This document shows positions 13,101-25,647 of a stretch of DNA of 64,000 bases, piece after piece. The notes under the pieces were generated by a model that searched no databases, was not told the origin of the DNA, and was given only the letters and a program-made list of their open reading frames with translations. The number at the start of each line of letters is the position of its first letter. The stretch's first letter is position 1. The DNA is taken from assembly GCF_000002985.6 (NCBI RefSeq), contig NC_003284.9:17050001-17114000 (forward strand). The letters are read 5' to 3'. This DNA is from Caenorhabditis elegans (lineage: Eukaryota; Nematoda; Chromadorea; Rhabditida; Rhabditidae). Position numbers and translations under genes: made by a program.

Positions 13101-16100
13101 AAATAAATAAATATATACATATATATATATGACGCGGGGACTTATAATCTACGGTTAATTTTTGATATAAATTTAAAGACCGAGTACATTGTGCGCTCTT
13201 GGTCTGGCAAAAGAGCGACTAGGTCGCAGAAGTTAACATTGTATGTTGTGTCAGTGCCGACCTGAAACAGACCCATATAACTAGTGAGTAAGTAAGTTAA
13301 TTAGGAACTAATTAGTAACTACACAGAAATTAACTAGCATTAAATAAGTTGCAGGATGGCCTAGGCCAGCCTTTCCTAGAGCGCAGATTCCAAGATTAGG
13401 GGCACGTCGCGAATCAACTGTGACTATGGACTTTTCAGGCAAATTTGTTTCAGTCAAATTGTAAAAAAGTGAAGTTTAACTGCAAATATCAATATCAATA
13501 CAGAATGTTCTTCAAAAGTTGTCAACGCCGATGTTCCGCTTTGTTATCTTTGCTGTAAAATCCAGTGACGTCAAAACGGTTTGTTGCATTTTTTACATCT
13601 ATACATATACACGGTTCGAAAACCGTTTCAACAAGCTCTCATGCCATTTCCGGAATTTTTTTCCTTTCCCATTTCTTGTCAAGTTCTCGTTTTGTTTGTT
13701 CTGTCCGTCAAAATCTGATTGTTACAAACCATTTGTTGATTTCCTGATCACACGTGTGTCTGTTTACACAAACATGTCTCGTCTTGAAACACTTTCTCTC
13801 TCGATCAGGGATTCTTTTCCTTATTTTTCTTTCATTTTCTGATTTTGATTTTGATTCAGAAATTGAAAAAAAAGGAGGCGAAGAAAACTGTATAAACAGT
13901 ATAAAAAGTGTCCGATGGTGTATGTTGAGGACAAAAGTTTTGATAATAAAAAGTGGAAAGAGTGAGAGACGTGAAGAAACGCAGAGAAATGTCATGTGAA
14001 TGTCTATTCGTACTCGGTCTGTTATTTTTATCGTAGAGCGGCAAAGACTTTCCCGACCGCGTGCCGTCTGATTCACGTTCACGTGCATCTTTTTTTTTCT
14101 TGTTCAATGGATAGAGCTAGGCGGAAAATGAAGATCATGGCAAAATGAACATGTGCTCAAATTGTTTTCATGTTTCACAGGTTTGTCTAGAAGATCGTCG
14201 AAAAAACACAAAGCTAGGGACCGAAATTGCGGCAAAAGCCATAAGAACGATTTTCAGAATCTCTTTCAAGCCTTTATAGGGTTCTTCAAGCGCTGCAGAT
14301 ATGGAAAGTAGGCGCACTGCTCGGTTGTTTCTCAATGCGCTCGTATTTAAAATACCTCCGAGTTCACGGCTGTAGCCACTAGTTTTTCAGTTAAAGCTCA
14401 AAATATATAATACTGAAACTGTGAAAAAGTCCCAAATTGCAAGTTTCTATCATAAGTAATTATTGTTTAAAGAGTGAATGAATTTTCACACTTAAGTTGA
14501 CAACACTTTTTTCTTAATGGTTCAATACAATTAAAAAGACCAAAACTGCCAAAAAATAGTGTCGAATATGTATCTAGTTGGTATTTTGTTTCTAGAGTTT
14601 GTGTTTTGATAAAACGTGTCTACCCTTCAATATCTTCTCAATTAACTTTTTCTTCCAACTTTCCGTGTTTTTGAAGTTCGAGTGAACTTTGTGTTTTTTG
14701 TTCGAATTTTGACTAGTTAAAAAAACGTATATCTCAACAGTGAAGTAATTTACTTCGTTTTGCATTCAAAACATACTTTTTCTCCGTTTTGCAAAAAAAA
14801 AAACATAATCGTTTCGCCAAACAGAAATCTATACTCGAACTCAACTTTTACAAACCTCAAACAATCTTCTCTCAAATATTGACTTTTCATTTGATTCTGA
14901 TGAGTGGGAAGCTCTCGGCTCTTGTAATGTTCCGATTTTATACACAAGATGATTTTGATCAAAAGTTAACAAATGCTACTAGGTCACAAGATTTACCTGC
15001 TCGTTTTTTGATTTTCCCCCCGTACCCGATTATCAAGAAAGAATTTTTTGTTATCAGTAAAATTTTTGAGAAAAGTTGAAATTAAGAGATAACGAACAAC
15101 GATCAAAGGTTTGGAAAAAATACCTTTGGCACTGTATATACTGGTTTTGGATTTGGAGCAATTAGATGTGAAGCTGGCCTTTGTTGAACTGGGATGCCAG
15201 AAGTCGGTTGAACAACTGATGGGGATGATGATGGATGAATGTCTGATAAGGATCTACTACTTCGATTCACAATTTCTTCTTCTGAAAGTTACGCATCGGA
15301 AAATTTTTTAATTTCAGGTCTTACGTTGTTTCTAGTTTAATGTAGTAATTTAACAGAAATTGAAAAATTCCATGTTTTTTAAACAATAATATCTACATAA
15401 ATTGTATAAAATCTAGATATACCTACGTTAATTATCATAAATATCTATGAACCTACATGTAACTCTGTAAACTAAGACAGATCTCCGTAAATCGACAAAG
15501 ATCTCCATAAATCTACTAAGGTCTCCGTAAATCAATAATCGGTTTTGTAAATTAACATAACTTTGTAAATCTACATACACAGGTCTTATGGAGTATGTAA
15601 AAAATTTATTATGTAAATTCACCGAGATCGTAAATATACACAAAGACTTCGTTAACTTGCATAGTTTTTTTTTTTGTATATCTTCAATTGCTTTTGTTAA
15701 ACTAAATCGACAAAATTCTTTTAAACTTACAAAAACAGAAGGCTATTTATTTTTTACAAATCAATTTTTTGTTGCTCATTACATCCATCATAGTAAAACC
15801 ACACAAGTTGTGTAGTTTTGATGATTTCTTTTTTAAATTGATCAAATTAAAAAATTAATTATTACAAGTTTTTTGCGACAACTTTTCTGATTTGAAGAAT
15901 ATTACAGAAATGATATACGATACCAAAATCATTATTTTTCTTAAAATGTCACAACTTACAAATTACTGAAACCCCTGCAATTTTGGAATAAGGAATAAAA
16001 AGCTGGCCTACTTTTGATCGCGGCGGTCGGCTTGGCAATGGCGTGCTTTCCATTGGGACTGAAGTACGGGTCCCTGAGAGAATCATAATAATCAACACAA

Positions 16101-19100
16101 GTCCATCTATCCCTTTTATACCGTGTTTCAACTGGAACCACCTGAAACATTATAGAGATTTTGCATGATTTTTGGAAAGAGTTTTGTTTTTTTTTTTGGC
16201 TTAGTTTGAATTGGTTATGGTAAATATGTTAAGAAAGTTAGAAAATGGGTGGTTGGGCTCATGGTGCTATGCAATACTATTGTGGGGTGGAGAAAAGGGT
16301 TTTAGCTAGGCTGGGATTTGAAGTGTTTTTTTCTTGTTCAGCATTTTTAAATTAGTTTTTGAATTTTTGAAACATTTTTCAAAATTTCTTTCGACTTGAA
16401 TTTCAAAAAAAAAGGATAAAAAATTAACTAGAATAAACCAAAACCCTTTTTCATTCCGTTAAAAACTCAAATTACCTTCAAAGATGGTTCACTTTTCATA
16501 TCACATTTCATTTCCCGATGAGTTATCAGCATGTTTATAGGGCTCTCACTCTGCTGGGAAAAATGCATGATTAATTTAAATGTTTTTCTATCTTTAACTA
16601 CTTTGTGAAAAAAGACAAATCTATTTAAAAAATTATATATACTCTAATTTGATATAACTAATCAAAAATAATCAAGCAGAAGCTCACCTTGAAGCGTGAT
16701 CCACCGGACGACATCGTCGGAAGCGGTGGATTCTTTTTGTGGACCGGAGTACTTGGCAGAGTACTGCAGCTATCACCCGTCAAATTTGGAGCCTCTCTTC
16801 GGAGTGGCCGGAAGTCCACGGATTTGCAAAATCTCAGTGGTTTTTCAGCTGAAAATAAATAAAAAAGACGAACTTGAATAGATAAGTAGGAGGAGTATTG
16901 AGAAAAGGATTTTTGAATATTCCCAAATTTTGAACAGTATTTATATTACGGGTATTATGAATTCAATCTGACTTTATTGCTTCAAGTTGAAATAATCAAA
17001 GCAAATTTTGAAATAATTCCCAAGAATAACATTTTAAACCCACAAACAAGAAAGGTCGTAGTCACGGAACAAGAGGCAAGAGGAAGGTGAAGAAATATGG
17101 AAGAAGAACTCGCTATTAAATGGCTCATTAATTTTGTGCGATGCGGTTGGTGCACGGCGCGCTTATCAGCTGTTTTCCACAAAGTTAAACTTGTGATAGT
17201 GTTTAATCGGCTTGCGAAAACAAAGCGAGCACGGGTGGCTGGGGAGAGCTGCTCCGTTCACTTCAAGTATCCACTGTTCGGGTGGTTTTTTTCTCAGCTG
17301 GTTGGTTCAAAGTTTAAATATTGGTGGTTGAAAGCTTACGTAATTTTTGAATAAATAAAGAGATTTGTTAAAAATATTTTATTTTTCTACCGGCAAAACA
17401 AATAAAAAACTGATACTGATGGATTCCTCCCAAAAATTTTTTAAGCACTGACTATTTCAATTTTCGGACACACGAATGTTACTTTCATTACAACTTTCAA
17501 TTTTAGGCTTCGAAAATAATATTTATAAGCTTTAATAAAAATACAAAAATAGTCACTTTCAATTCAAAAACTTCAAGAACTTTTTGGGAAGAACGACACC
17601 GATAAGTATTGAATAATTTTCTTCCGCATTCACAGATTTTCAATTTTGGTTTTAAAAAAATTTCAAAGCTTTTTCTATAATTTTGCAACTTATTGATATA
17701 ATTCTGTAATATGAACTTACAATTAAAAAAACTGGGGTGCTATAGAGAATATACTGTACTTAAAATCTCTAAAACAACTGCAGTTTCAGTGAAATAGGTT
17801 TATTACAGAACTTTAAAAACGGATGGCCTGTGAATTAAAAATTGCCCAATAATTTGGTAAAGTTTTTTAACAACCGTTCATATTTCAAAAAAGCCTGAAT
17901 TTATTGCAGTAAAAATGTTTTAGGAATTTTTTGTCTGATTTTGCATATTTTAGTACTTCACCTTACGCTATTTTGTTAAGTCGGGTACATTTAAGGCCGA
18001 TAAATTAACATGAAGATGAACAAAACTGAAATTTTGTAAAAAAAATGAAAAAAATAACTCACGATATGCTACCAAAATACTCCGGCAACACGGTAAACTT
18101 TACGAAATTTCAAATTTCTGCTAAAACTAGTTCATTTTTGGGCACGTTTTGAGTATATAAAAGCAAATGTTTTTTTCAGGCACTTCTTTAGAGAAAAACA
18201 ATAAATCAATGTTTCGCTCTTGTTATGATTCATCATTCAAGTGAAAAAAAACCAATTTTTTTAAAACTGAAAACGTTGCATACATTTTTAATCAATCATA
18301 GAGCATATGAAAAACGTTGGCATTTTTTAATGAATACGGGAAAAAAACTGCTTTTTGAACAAAGGAATTAATTGAAAATTAATTTAGAATAAATGAATTT
18401 CATTAACAAGAACTCTAAACATCGAATCAAAGTGTAATAAATAGTCGGAATGAAAGATTGCGAGTCACTTTAATAGTTTGCCAAGTGGTTGAGCTGATAA
18501 GCAAAAATTAATTAAGAAGAAACTACACTTCTGTTCAAAACTGTTGCAAATTTTGAAATTCTTAAATCAAAATTAATACTTGTTCAAAAAATCAAATGAT
18601 CACACTGAAAAAAACACCGGAGAAAACGTTTCTGGAAATTTGTTTTTATGTGAAATTCATTTTCCAAATCAATAAAGCTTATCCAATAATGAAAAAATGT
18701 TTTAATACAATCAAACAAAGAACACTTTGCAAAATTTCATTTCTTCTGAAGATCCAAATATCTCTAAATCTTACAAGTTAGAAATAGAAACAACGCATCA
18801 AAATGTCACGTGTTTCTCCTTTAATCACGTTCTCACAAAAAATCAAGGTGTTCCATAGAATAACTGAAAAAATGGGCAGTTTTCAAAACAATAAGTATAA
18901 AAATCGTATAGACCTTGGCAAAAAAAGCAAAAAGGCGGAAAGTTGCTTTGTCTATTTCCCATTTTTGGTAAACCGGTTTTATTGTCTTATCCAAACCGCA
19001 AAAAAACAATTTTTAATAAAAAAGAAAAGGAGGAAGAAAAAAAAAAAAAAAAAACCTCGGGACCTCCTTGGCGTGAGTGACAATTTAATTGAGGTTGATT

Positions 19101-22100
19101 CGGGTTGTAACGTAGGACCTTCCTGCGTCAGCTAGTCCTTGTGATTTATAGATTTGGACTTTTTTTCTCGCTGCTTGAACTTTGTTCTTCTTATGAAATA
19201 AACAAAATGCGGAAGAGGGAATGAAGAGTTTGGATTTTGTTGTTGGAAAGTTAATAAAGCAAAAGTTGGATATGAAAGCAAAAATCGAAATGTCAAATAA
19301 TTCCCAATCTCCAATATAAATTTTATTGTTCTTTTCATAAGGAAAATAAATTCTAAGATTTTTCTCAAAAGGAAACTCGTTTTGAAGATGGAGTAGGTAC
19401 CATGGGGAAGATCATATTTTTAGTATAACTTTTCAAAAAAAAATTGAAAATTTTTCATTCGCAGTCAAAAAGTCGCTACTCACTTTTCTGCGCAATATTA
19501 GAAGTAGTCCAAAAAATGTTTTCTCTAAGAGTCTAAAAGTTTTCTTTCAAATTTTATTGTTTATATTTTAAAAATTTGAATGGAAAAATTTTACTTATTT
19601 TAGCAGACAAAAATATTTCCAGCAAAAAAATATTTCCAACAAAAATGGTTGTCCGAGGCAAATACGGCAACATGTGTTTAGCATGTTATTTTGATTCGAA
19701 TGGAGAAGCTTTGCATACGCGTCGAAATTCCCAGTGAAAGTTAACAAAAAAATTGAAAAAAAAAAGTTTCCTATAAGTTGTTTTTTTGGTTTTGTAGAGC
19801 TAGTAAGTTTCAAGTCATAACAAAATTCTTTAAAAAAATGATTGCAAATTTATCTAATTTTGTAACAGTAGAAAACTCAGTTTTTAATAATAATGGAAGT
19901 CGCGCTAAAAACTTTATTTTTCAATGTTCATCTACTAAATGTATTTAAGAAAAAACTGCTCTATGTTTTTTCTAGAAAACCATTAAAACTTCCGGGGAAA
20001 GCTTTCGAAATTGGCAAAACTATCAAAATGTTCTGTGAATCAGTTTTGAAAAAAAAACATACCTATCGGCTTTCCACCTTCAAATTGTGTGTAGTTGTAA
20101 AAATAATTTGCCTATTCAATTAGTACGAATTTTAAGTTAGCAATTTTTAAAACAATTTATTGACAAAACTGGCCAGCTGAAGCTACATATATATATATTT
20201 TAGAAATTCAATAAGATTCTGTATTTTTCATAAGATTGCAGAAATATTGTTGTCAGCCGATGCTCCATTCCTATCAAATCTTTGCAACAAAAAAAACAAT
20301 TTTCAAAAAACACGAGAAATCCACGTATTGCAACACGGGCTCTCTATTCCTTTGCTCTCTCTCTCTCTCATATTACACCCCTTTTCTAACACTACGCTCA
20401 ACAAGAGTGAAAGAGAGTATAACAAACAAACTAAACAATCGAATCTTTGACCCATCGAGCAGACGGTACTTTATTCGTTTTCACAAAAGCCTTTTTTTCA
20501 TACGTCCCAACAATGATATCACTCAGCCCTAGTGAACATGTTTGCTTACAAGAAGTCTCGTGTTTTGTGGGAGTTCTTAGAAAGAAACGTAGATTGCGAA
20601 AAAATTGGTCGAAAAATTGAAAAGTGAAGAGGTGAAATTAAAAGTTCAAATGGGAAGACGACATCATTTGTGTTTGCCTATCACCACCCACGTGCTGCGG
20701 AGGGGGATAATCAAGGTTTTCTCACTGTTTGATACAAAAGAGAAAACATGTTCGAAAAAATTGAAGAAAGATGGTGACATTGATTGGATGAAATTTTTTC
20801 GATTTAATAGACAAAAATGAGATGAAAAATGGAATGGGAAGAATAAAAATTATTTATTTTAACAAATTTTATATAATTGTGGCATATGAAATGTGCAGAA
20901 AAATATGTGCTTCAATTTTTTAAAATTTTCCAGAATGCTGGAAATGTTTGAAGGAAAAATGTGGGGTTACCTGATTAAAAATGCCCAATCACTTGTGCTC
21001 CATTGATAAGAAAGACAGAAACAAAAAGAATATTCAAGATATGGGTGGAGCCCAATATCCATTGACAATTTAAATTTTTTAAGAACTATTTCACCTTCAA
21101 CCTAGAACACATCAATGCAAAATTTTTTTAACCCTTTAGATCTCTTCGAATTTTCGAATAATACAATTTTTAAAGTTAGAGTAGCGTATGTTGGCTGTTT
21201 GTTTAAACTGTAGTTAGAAAAGATAAATGCTGAAAAATCTTTAAAATTATTCATTTTTACAGAATTGTCCAAAAAAAGTCAATTAACGTTTTCAACAAAA
21301 TGGAATATTCTAAGTCACAGACAGACCCCGTTCATTGCAATTTTTGTGCAAAATGAGAAGAAAAATTCAAAAAAGATTTAGAAAATTTTATTCAGAGTAT
21401 CGATACTACTTTCTGTATTTAGGGGTCCACCTATAACGAAATCATGAGATCAAAATGTATTTTGAGCCTACCCACTCTACCAAACGTTTGTTTGTTTGTT
21501 TGTTTATATAGTGATAGGCTCTTTTTTACAGTCAAAACAGCAGAGATGTGTGCTCTGCGATTTAGGTATCACTCTTCGTTCTAACTAGTTATCTTCGAGT
21601 AATACTCTTACTTTCATTTTCTAATTAAAAAAAACAGATTTGAGTTCGAGTATCAATACAGAAATCTGTGACAAAATAGACGTTTCAAAACAGTCGGTAA
21701 AACTAATTCAAGCTATATTATTCAAAATCATAGAAAACAGCTTGTGAGCTTATCCGTGTTAAGAAGTTATTATTTAATAAAAAATGCTGTAAGGTTTAGT
21801 TACTTGAACATTTGATGAAACTTTGAAATATTGTTAATTTTTCAAAAAGTCGCCACGTTTTTTTTTCAAAACAGAATTGTGTCATTTTTGCATTTTTCCA
21901 ATGTGACCTAATTTTTGGTGAGTGTTAAAAAAGCACTGACCTGTACTAATATAACTTCCCACGGGAAGCGAATCGTCCGAGTCATCCGAACAGCTACTCC
22001 TCCACTTCTCGTCGAGAATGGAAAATCCCTGCAAATCTGGCGGCCGATTTGCACGCTTTGGTGTTTCGTCCTGAATATTGCAAAAAAATTAATTCAATCA

Positions 22101-22182
22101 AAGTGGCACTCACTTCCTCAATTATAGTTGGAGGTTGTTGCTCGTTGACCTTTCGCAGTGACTCGTTGAATAAAGCAGCCAT
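7163..22182 (-). CDS. tsct-1: TSC22-domain (bunched/GILZ family) leucine-zipper regulator
   Basis: Exons are 22182-22114, 22070-21941, 16848-16688, 16553-16476, 16141-16012, 15281-15124, 9709-9649, 8370-8183 (long form), 7379-7288 and 7238-7163. Every join keeps frame. The last two exons encode the TSC box DLVKTHLMFAVREEVDGLRG and a short zipper ending LKQLHLKL. Upstream the long form carries the two conserved boxes of long TSC22 proteins, SSGGSRFK and KRDRWTCVDYYD. A short form probably starts at the ATG 8359-8357 (MWHCAVVECAV), giving 59 residues before the box. The family forms dimers through the box and zipper and regulates growth and stress responses. The acceptor for the long form at 8371 (CACCCAG) and the donor GTAGGC at 16011 are weak and are the least certain points. 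I recall tsct-1 as the single worm TSC22 gene; the symbol rests on that. Confidence 0.85.
8360..8720 (-). promoter_or_regulatory. Probable internal promoter for the short TSC22 isoform
   Basis: Lies directly upstream of the short-form ATG. On the plus strand 8518-8560 is a G/A-rich tract with several GGG runs (GGAGGGGAGGGAGAGAAAGG). The position upstream of an exon encoding a distinct N terminus matches the short/long arrangement of TSC22 genes elsewhere. No TATA box or mapped start can be claimed. Confidence 0.4.
10640..11881 (+). mobile_element. Complete mariner transposon in an intron
   Basis: Terminal inverted repeats begin TCAGGTTGTCCCATAAGTTT on the left (10640) and the same sequence reversed ends at 11881, flanked by TA duplications (10638-10639 and 11882-11883). 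The length of 1242 bp is normal for mariner. It sits between exons at 15124 and 9709 of the TSC22 gene, in the opposite orientation to that gene. Confidence 0.95.
10789..11808 (+). CDS. Mariner transposase, DD34D, apparently intact
   Basis: An open frame of 339 codons from ATG 10789. An upstream in-frame extension to 10726 lacks an ATG. The N terminus has the paired helix-turn-helix DNA-binding region (YNTAKSWFQKFKNGDFSLEE, then a second HTH with CCHSTIARHLGRLGF). The catalytic domain shows VTGDEKWVLY, LHDNARPHVA and PPYSPDLAPTDYHLF; the second and third acidic residues are 34 residues apart, the mariner signature. It cuts and pastes the surrounding element at TA sites. No stop or frameshift is visible, so recent activity is plausible. 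Confidence 0.95.
   Translation: MTIIKLERRDVRLLLLYEFRLGHSAMEAERNICGAMGEGALSYNTAKSWFQKFKNGDFSLEEIERSGRPVELNEEDLVKLVEEEPRLSLREMEEKLECCHSTIARHLGRLGFTSKLGIWVPHELSASQKLTRVNVCTQLLTFRRKFDWLNNLVTGDEKWVLYVNHSRKRQWLPIGEKGIPTPKPDLHPKKIMICVWWGVQGPVHWELLPTNKTITADYYCAQLDRVAEKANGKYEKLYFLHDNARPHVAKKTFQKLQDLGWTVLPHPPYSPDLAPTDYHLFLSLSDYMRDKQFDDEEHLKTELSTFFSSRSPDFFSRGIMMLPSKWQQVVDTNGEYLCE
11890..15120. other. Intron sequence; no gene seen
   Basis: Long intron of the TSC22 gene. ORFs near 13.5-14.1 kb overlap on both strands, are pyrimidine-rich, and have no recognisable domain. 13131-13430 is of more even composition and may be an old dispersed repeat. Confidence 0.5.
13095..13131. repeat. AT-rich simple repeat
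   Basis: Runs of AAAT followed by an AT dinucleotide run in an intron of the TSC22 gene. Confidence 0.8.
15478..15540. repeat. 20-bp degenerate tandem repeat, 3 units
   Basis: Units resembling AGATCTCCGTAAATCGACAA occur three times in a row, with looser relatives for about 60 bp on each side. Confidence 0.7.
16850..21940. other. Large first-region intron of the TSC22 gene; no exon seen
   Basis: Five kilobases of AT-rich intron. It contains a CTCTCTCT run at about 20352-20370 and a GTTT microsatellite at 21487-21506. Open frames such as 18803-19135 are homopolymer-driven and lack domains. Confidence 0.5.
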
Positions 22183-23429
22183 GGCTCTGAAAATTTAAGT
22201 CATGAAGTTCAATGGTGGATTAAAGGGAGTGGCGTTTCCAAAACAATGATTTTATTATAAGTCACTCAAAATGTATTCTTGATACTGTATGTCTCTGTAA
22301 TAAAAGTTCAACAAAATATTATTTTCCCTTATTTTATATTTGAGTTTTAAAACGCGAGGGCGCTGGATTTGTTCAAATGTCCGAATTTTTTGTTACGGTT
22401 TAAAGACGATCTCACAATTTTTGAAGAAACTTGAATTTATGAGTTACAATTGAAAAATAAACGAAAAACAACCGGTTTTTTTTAATATATCAAGCTTGAG
22501 TATAGTGAAAAAATTTCCACAAAATTATATTGTCATTTCAAAAGGAAGAAAACCCGACAGATGAAAAAAAGACCAGATATAACGGAAATAACTGGAGAAA
22601 ATTACAACTGTGACTTAGAAATGTCTGCCTAATTGTGCATAGAGTCCTTTTTGTGGGCCTATCTCAAACGATTCTGCGAGACTTTCGTGGTGAGACCCGT
22701 ACAAATAAATCCATACGGCTTTCGAGCTTTCGAGTTTTCAATTTTTCTCATCTATTCAAGCTAAAATAACTAACATCATTATTTTGAAACTTAAAGTTCT
22801 TGCAGATATTTTTTTTTCAAAAGTCTAACTACCAAATGAAAAACTTGATTTCTAAAGAGATCGAACAATGAACTTCTAAAATGAAAAACAAACAAATAAT
22901 TCAATAAAAAGTCAATTGAAATGTCTAAAGGAACATACTACCTGTGTTTTGTGGGTGAAAGTGCAAGTTTAATGGATTTTAGATGTGGGTCACATGGAGT
23001 TTGGATTAACATTTTAACATTTACATTAACATTTTACACTAACATTTTGTATATGATTATAAAATTAATTTCTAAATTAATAGTGATTTACTAGAACATC
23101 TTAAGAAGATGTATTATCACAAGATAAATGAAATAAAAACACAGCTTCTGCGAAACAATAATTAGGACATACACTATCGCGTTCTGCTGTAATCAATAAA
23201 GTCAGACCCGGTTTTTTGTACCGACAGATAAGCGCGAAGGTTATTGCCCGATTTGGTTCATTCTTTTGGGGGGAAGGGGGGGGGGGGGGCAGAAACTCCT
23301 CTAAACTTTAATCCGCTACCTGTTGTGAATCGAAGGGCGAGAAAAATCGACGTGTTGTCGTGACGGTTTCGGTTGTTTTTTTCTTAATACGATTAAATTT
23401 CAAAAAAAAATTCGTTATGGATATTTCAC
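22183..23429. other. Upstream region of the TSC22 long form, with a poly-G tract
   Basis: No coding signal. A run of 14 G residues at 23276-23289 is preceded by further G runs. The region should hold the promoter of the long TSC22 isoform, but no specific element is recognisable. Confidence 0.5.
23276..23289 (+). repeat. Poly-G tract, 14 residues
   Basis: Uninterrupted G run following GGGGGGAA. Such tracts can form quadruplexes and in C. elegans are maintained by the DOG-1 helicase. Confidence 0.9.
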
Positions 23430-23988
23430 GTGATTGTTCAGATCCTTAACAATTAAGTACAAATACTGAATATTTTAGATTAGACTGGAATTTAACAACT
23501 GCCAAATCATGAAAAAAAGGTTTGAGAATTTGAAATACAATCAAAGTTAGAATTCGCGATCTATTTACAGGGGAGTTCGAATTTTAAGAGAAAATGTGTT
23601 GCTATTTTACGCTTAATTTAACAGAAAACAAAATCTAAAACTGAAATTTTTTTAAAAGATTTTTTTTGAAGAAAGATAAGTTCTTGGTTATACATCACAA
23701 GCAGGTTGTATATGTATAAGTGTTTATCAAAAAACATATTTTTAGAATCCAATCCAAAAATATAGTACATCAAATTTCAAACTATTATTTTTAAAAACTA
23801 ATTATTATCTCAAATAATATTGGAGAGCCACAACAAGTACAAAAAATCCATAGTGAAAGGTTCCATGCAGCAATTTTCAGTACTTGTATCTTTATCATTT
23901 TTATAGTATTCAGAATCCGTGGTGTTTCTGGTCCAGGGGTTGTTGTGTACTTTTACGTTATCAGGATTTGTCTCGGCAGCTGAAATGT
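23430..23988 (-). pseudogene. Broken duplicate of the 3' end of the L-domain receptor gene
   Basis: Matches 25730-26245 along its whole length, including the 3' flank (CAGATCC TYAACAATTA-like, then GAAAATGTGT), the stop-codon region (TTATCTCAAATAA) and the final exon text TCAGAATCCGTGGTGTTTCT. It is full of small indels and ends abruptly where the foldback element begins at 23989, so the rest of the gene copy is missing. Confidence 0.8.
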
Positions 23989-24760
23989 CTCACAAGGGAA
24001 GCCTTTCAGCTTGTCCTCGGATTTCCGAATGAGACCTATTTTATTCGAAAGAGGACCTTAATAGAAGGCCACCTCAAAATTTTTAGGACCGGACGGGCAC
24101 TTTGAAGGGGGGTAAACATCGATCTGAAAATATGTCTCTACGCCCTCACCCAAAAGCACTAATTTTGCATAAATGGGAAGTTTGTAGAGCATAAATAATG
24201 AATAACGATATGATTGTGATTGAAATCGAAGAAGGATGGCGCAGTGGTAAACAGTTGGCCCATCATATGATAGACGTAGGTTCCCTCGTGGTTAATTTTT
24301 TTTCTGATTTTTGTTGGGCTCATGAAAGTCTGGAAACAGTCTGAAAATGCACATTTTCCAACTTTTACGGCTAATACATTCATTCCCGTGCATGCACAAG
24401 TCAAGTCGTTCGCTTTCAGAAATATAATTTTTTTTTAATTTTTCATGAGCTGTGCATGCCTATTTTATTTACAAAATTTTTCAAAAAAAAATGTTTTTCC
24501 GAAAACTTTCCAGGCAAAACTGGAGGTTTCGATAATCAGAATGTTCAAAAACGAGTTTAAGATCCAAAATTGAGGTATTGTAGTAGCCCTATGTTCGAAA
24601 AAAGGCGTCCACTTCGGATACCTATATCTCTGTCAAAAAAATTTTTATGACAAAGTGATCAACTACAAAGTTGTTCTACACAAAGTTGTTAAGGTCCTCT
24701 TTCGAATAAAATAGGTCTCATTCGGAAGTCCGAGGACAAGCTGAAAGGCTTCCCTTGTGA
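23989..24760. mobile_element. Foldback/MITE-like element with about 70-bp inverted ends
   Basis: The left arm starts CTCACAAGGGAAGCCTTTCA and runs through GAAAGAGGACCTTAA. The right arm is its reverse complement, ending CTTCCCTTGTGAG at 24760, with about one mismatch in 70. The interior has no transposase. The element separates the L-domain pseudogene on the left from a SINE fragment on the right. Confidence 0.85.
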
Positions 24761-24766
24761 GCAAAC

Positions 24767-24828
24767 CTGAGGGAACTAGGCCGGACTTGAACTCGTGACC
24801 TGTCGATTGCAAGTTGGTGTTGTAACCT
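24767..24828 (-). repeat. tRNA-derived SINE-like repeat, fragment
   Basis: Shares the GACCTGTCGATTGCAAGTTG block with the fuller copies but is cut off before the A-box-like segment. Confidence 0.7.
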
Positions 24829-24988
24829 TTTTTGAATTGTGGTGACTTTCGTAATGCGAATGTATGAGTACAGTGGGAATACAGCTAAATAGGTTCGTAT
24901 TTTGAAAAGATGGTTTTCAAAGATCGGAATTAAAAAATGCACCGATGTCATGCTTTTGAGAAAAACGAAAACGCGCGAATGCGCAAAA

Positions 24989-25208
24989 TTTTTTTTTTTT
25001 TTGGGAGTGGAGTTAAGCTCCCACTCCAGATTGGACCATATTTGATTTCGTTTCGACACCATCGACATAAGACATTGGGTTTGATGGCAACCCAACGAAT
25101 ACTCATAAATCTCCAGGCTGAGCAAACCTGAGGGGACTAGGCCGGACTTGAACTCGTGACCTGTCGATTGCAAGTTGGTGTTGTAACCAACTGAGCTACC
25201 GACGCCCC
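24989..25208 (-). mobile_element. tRNA-derived SINE-like element, copy 1
   Basis: Read on the minus strand, it begins GGGGCGTCGGTAGCTCAGTT, which contains a perfect tRNA A-box (TAGCTCAGTTGG). It continues to a B-box-like GAGTTCAAGTCC about 40 bp later, then a tRNA-unrelated body, and ends in a run of A. This is the classic SINE layout. The same 30-40 bp also precede the head in other copies, so the repeat unit may be longer. Confidence 0.7.
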
Positions 25209-25429
25209 ATTGCAGCATGACTTTAATGGAAATTATGTAACCACTCGCGGTGTTTTTTCTTTAAGGTGATATTGAATTGTGGTGACTTTCGGGAAGCGAC
25301 TGTATGGGTTCAGTGGGAATACAGCCAAATAGCTTCGTATTTTTAAAAGTTGGTTTTCAAAGATCGGAATTAAAATATGCACCGATGTCATGTTTTTGAG
25401 AAAAACTAAAAAGCGCAGAAGCGCAAAAA

Positions 25430-25647
25430 TTTTTTTTTTTTGGGAGTGGAGTTAAGCTCCCACTCCAGATTGGACCATATTTGATTTCGTTTCGACACCA
25501 TCGACATAAGACATTGGGTTGGATGGCAACCCAATGAATACTCATCAATCTCCAGGCTGAGCAAACCTGAGGGGACTAGGCCGGACTTGAACTCGTGACT
25601 TGTCGATTGCAAGTTGGTGTTGTAACCAACTGAGCTACCGACGCCCC
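25430..25647 (-). mobile_element. tRNA-derived SINE-like element, copy 2
   Basis: About 95 percent like copy 1 and spaced about 440 bp from it. The flanking text (GTGGTGACTTTCGG onward) is duplicated as well, so copies 1 and 2 arose by tandem segmental duplication. Confidence 0.7.

Noticed and set aside
13519..14107. Overlapping ORFs on both strands in a TSC22 intron
   Set aside because: Pyrimidine-biased, antisense overlap, no domain, no splice sites.
15478..15540. CRISPR-like array
   Set aside because: Units are contiguous and degenerate, without spacers, in a eukaryotic intron.
25100..25210. Functional tRNA gene
   Set aside because: The A-box is perfect, but no complete cloverleaf with a normal acceptor stem can be drawn and the sequence is repeated with an A-tail; better as SINE-like.
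24718..25218. 166-codon ORF beginning MLQWGVGSSVGYN, repeated three times in the window
   Set aside because: It is the translation of the tRNA-derived repeat, not a protein family.
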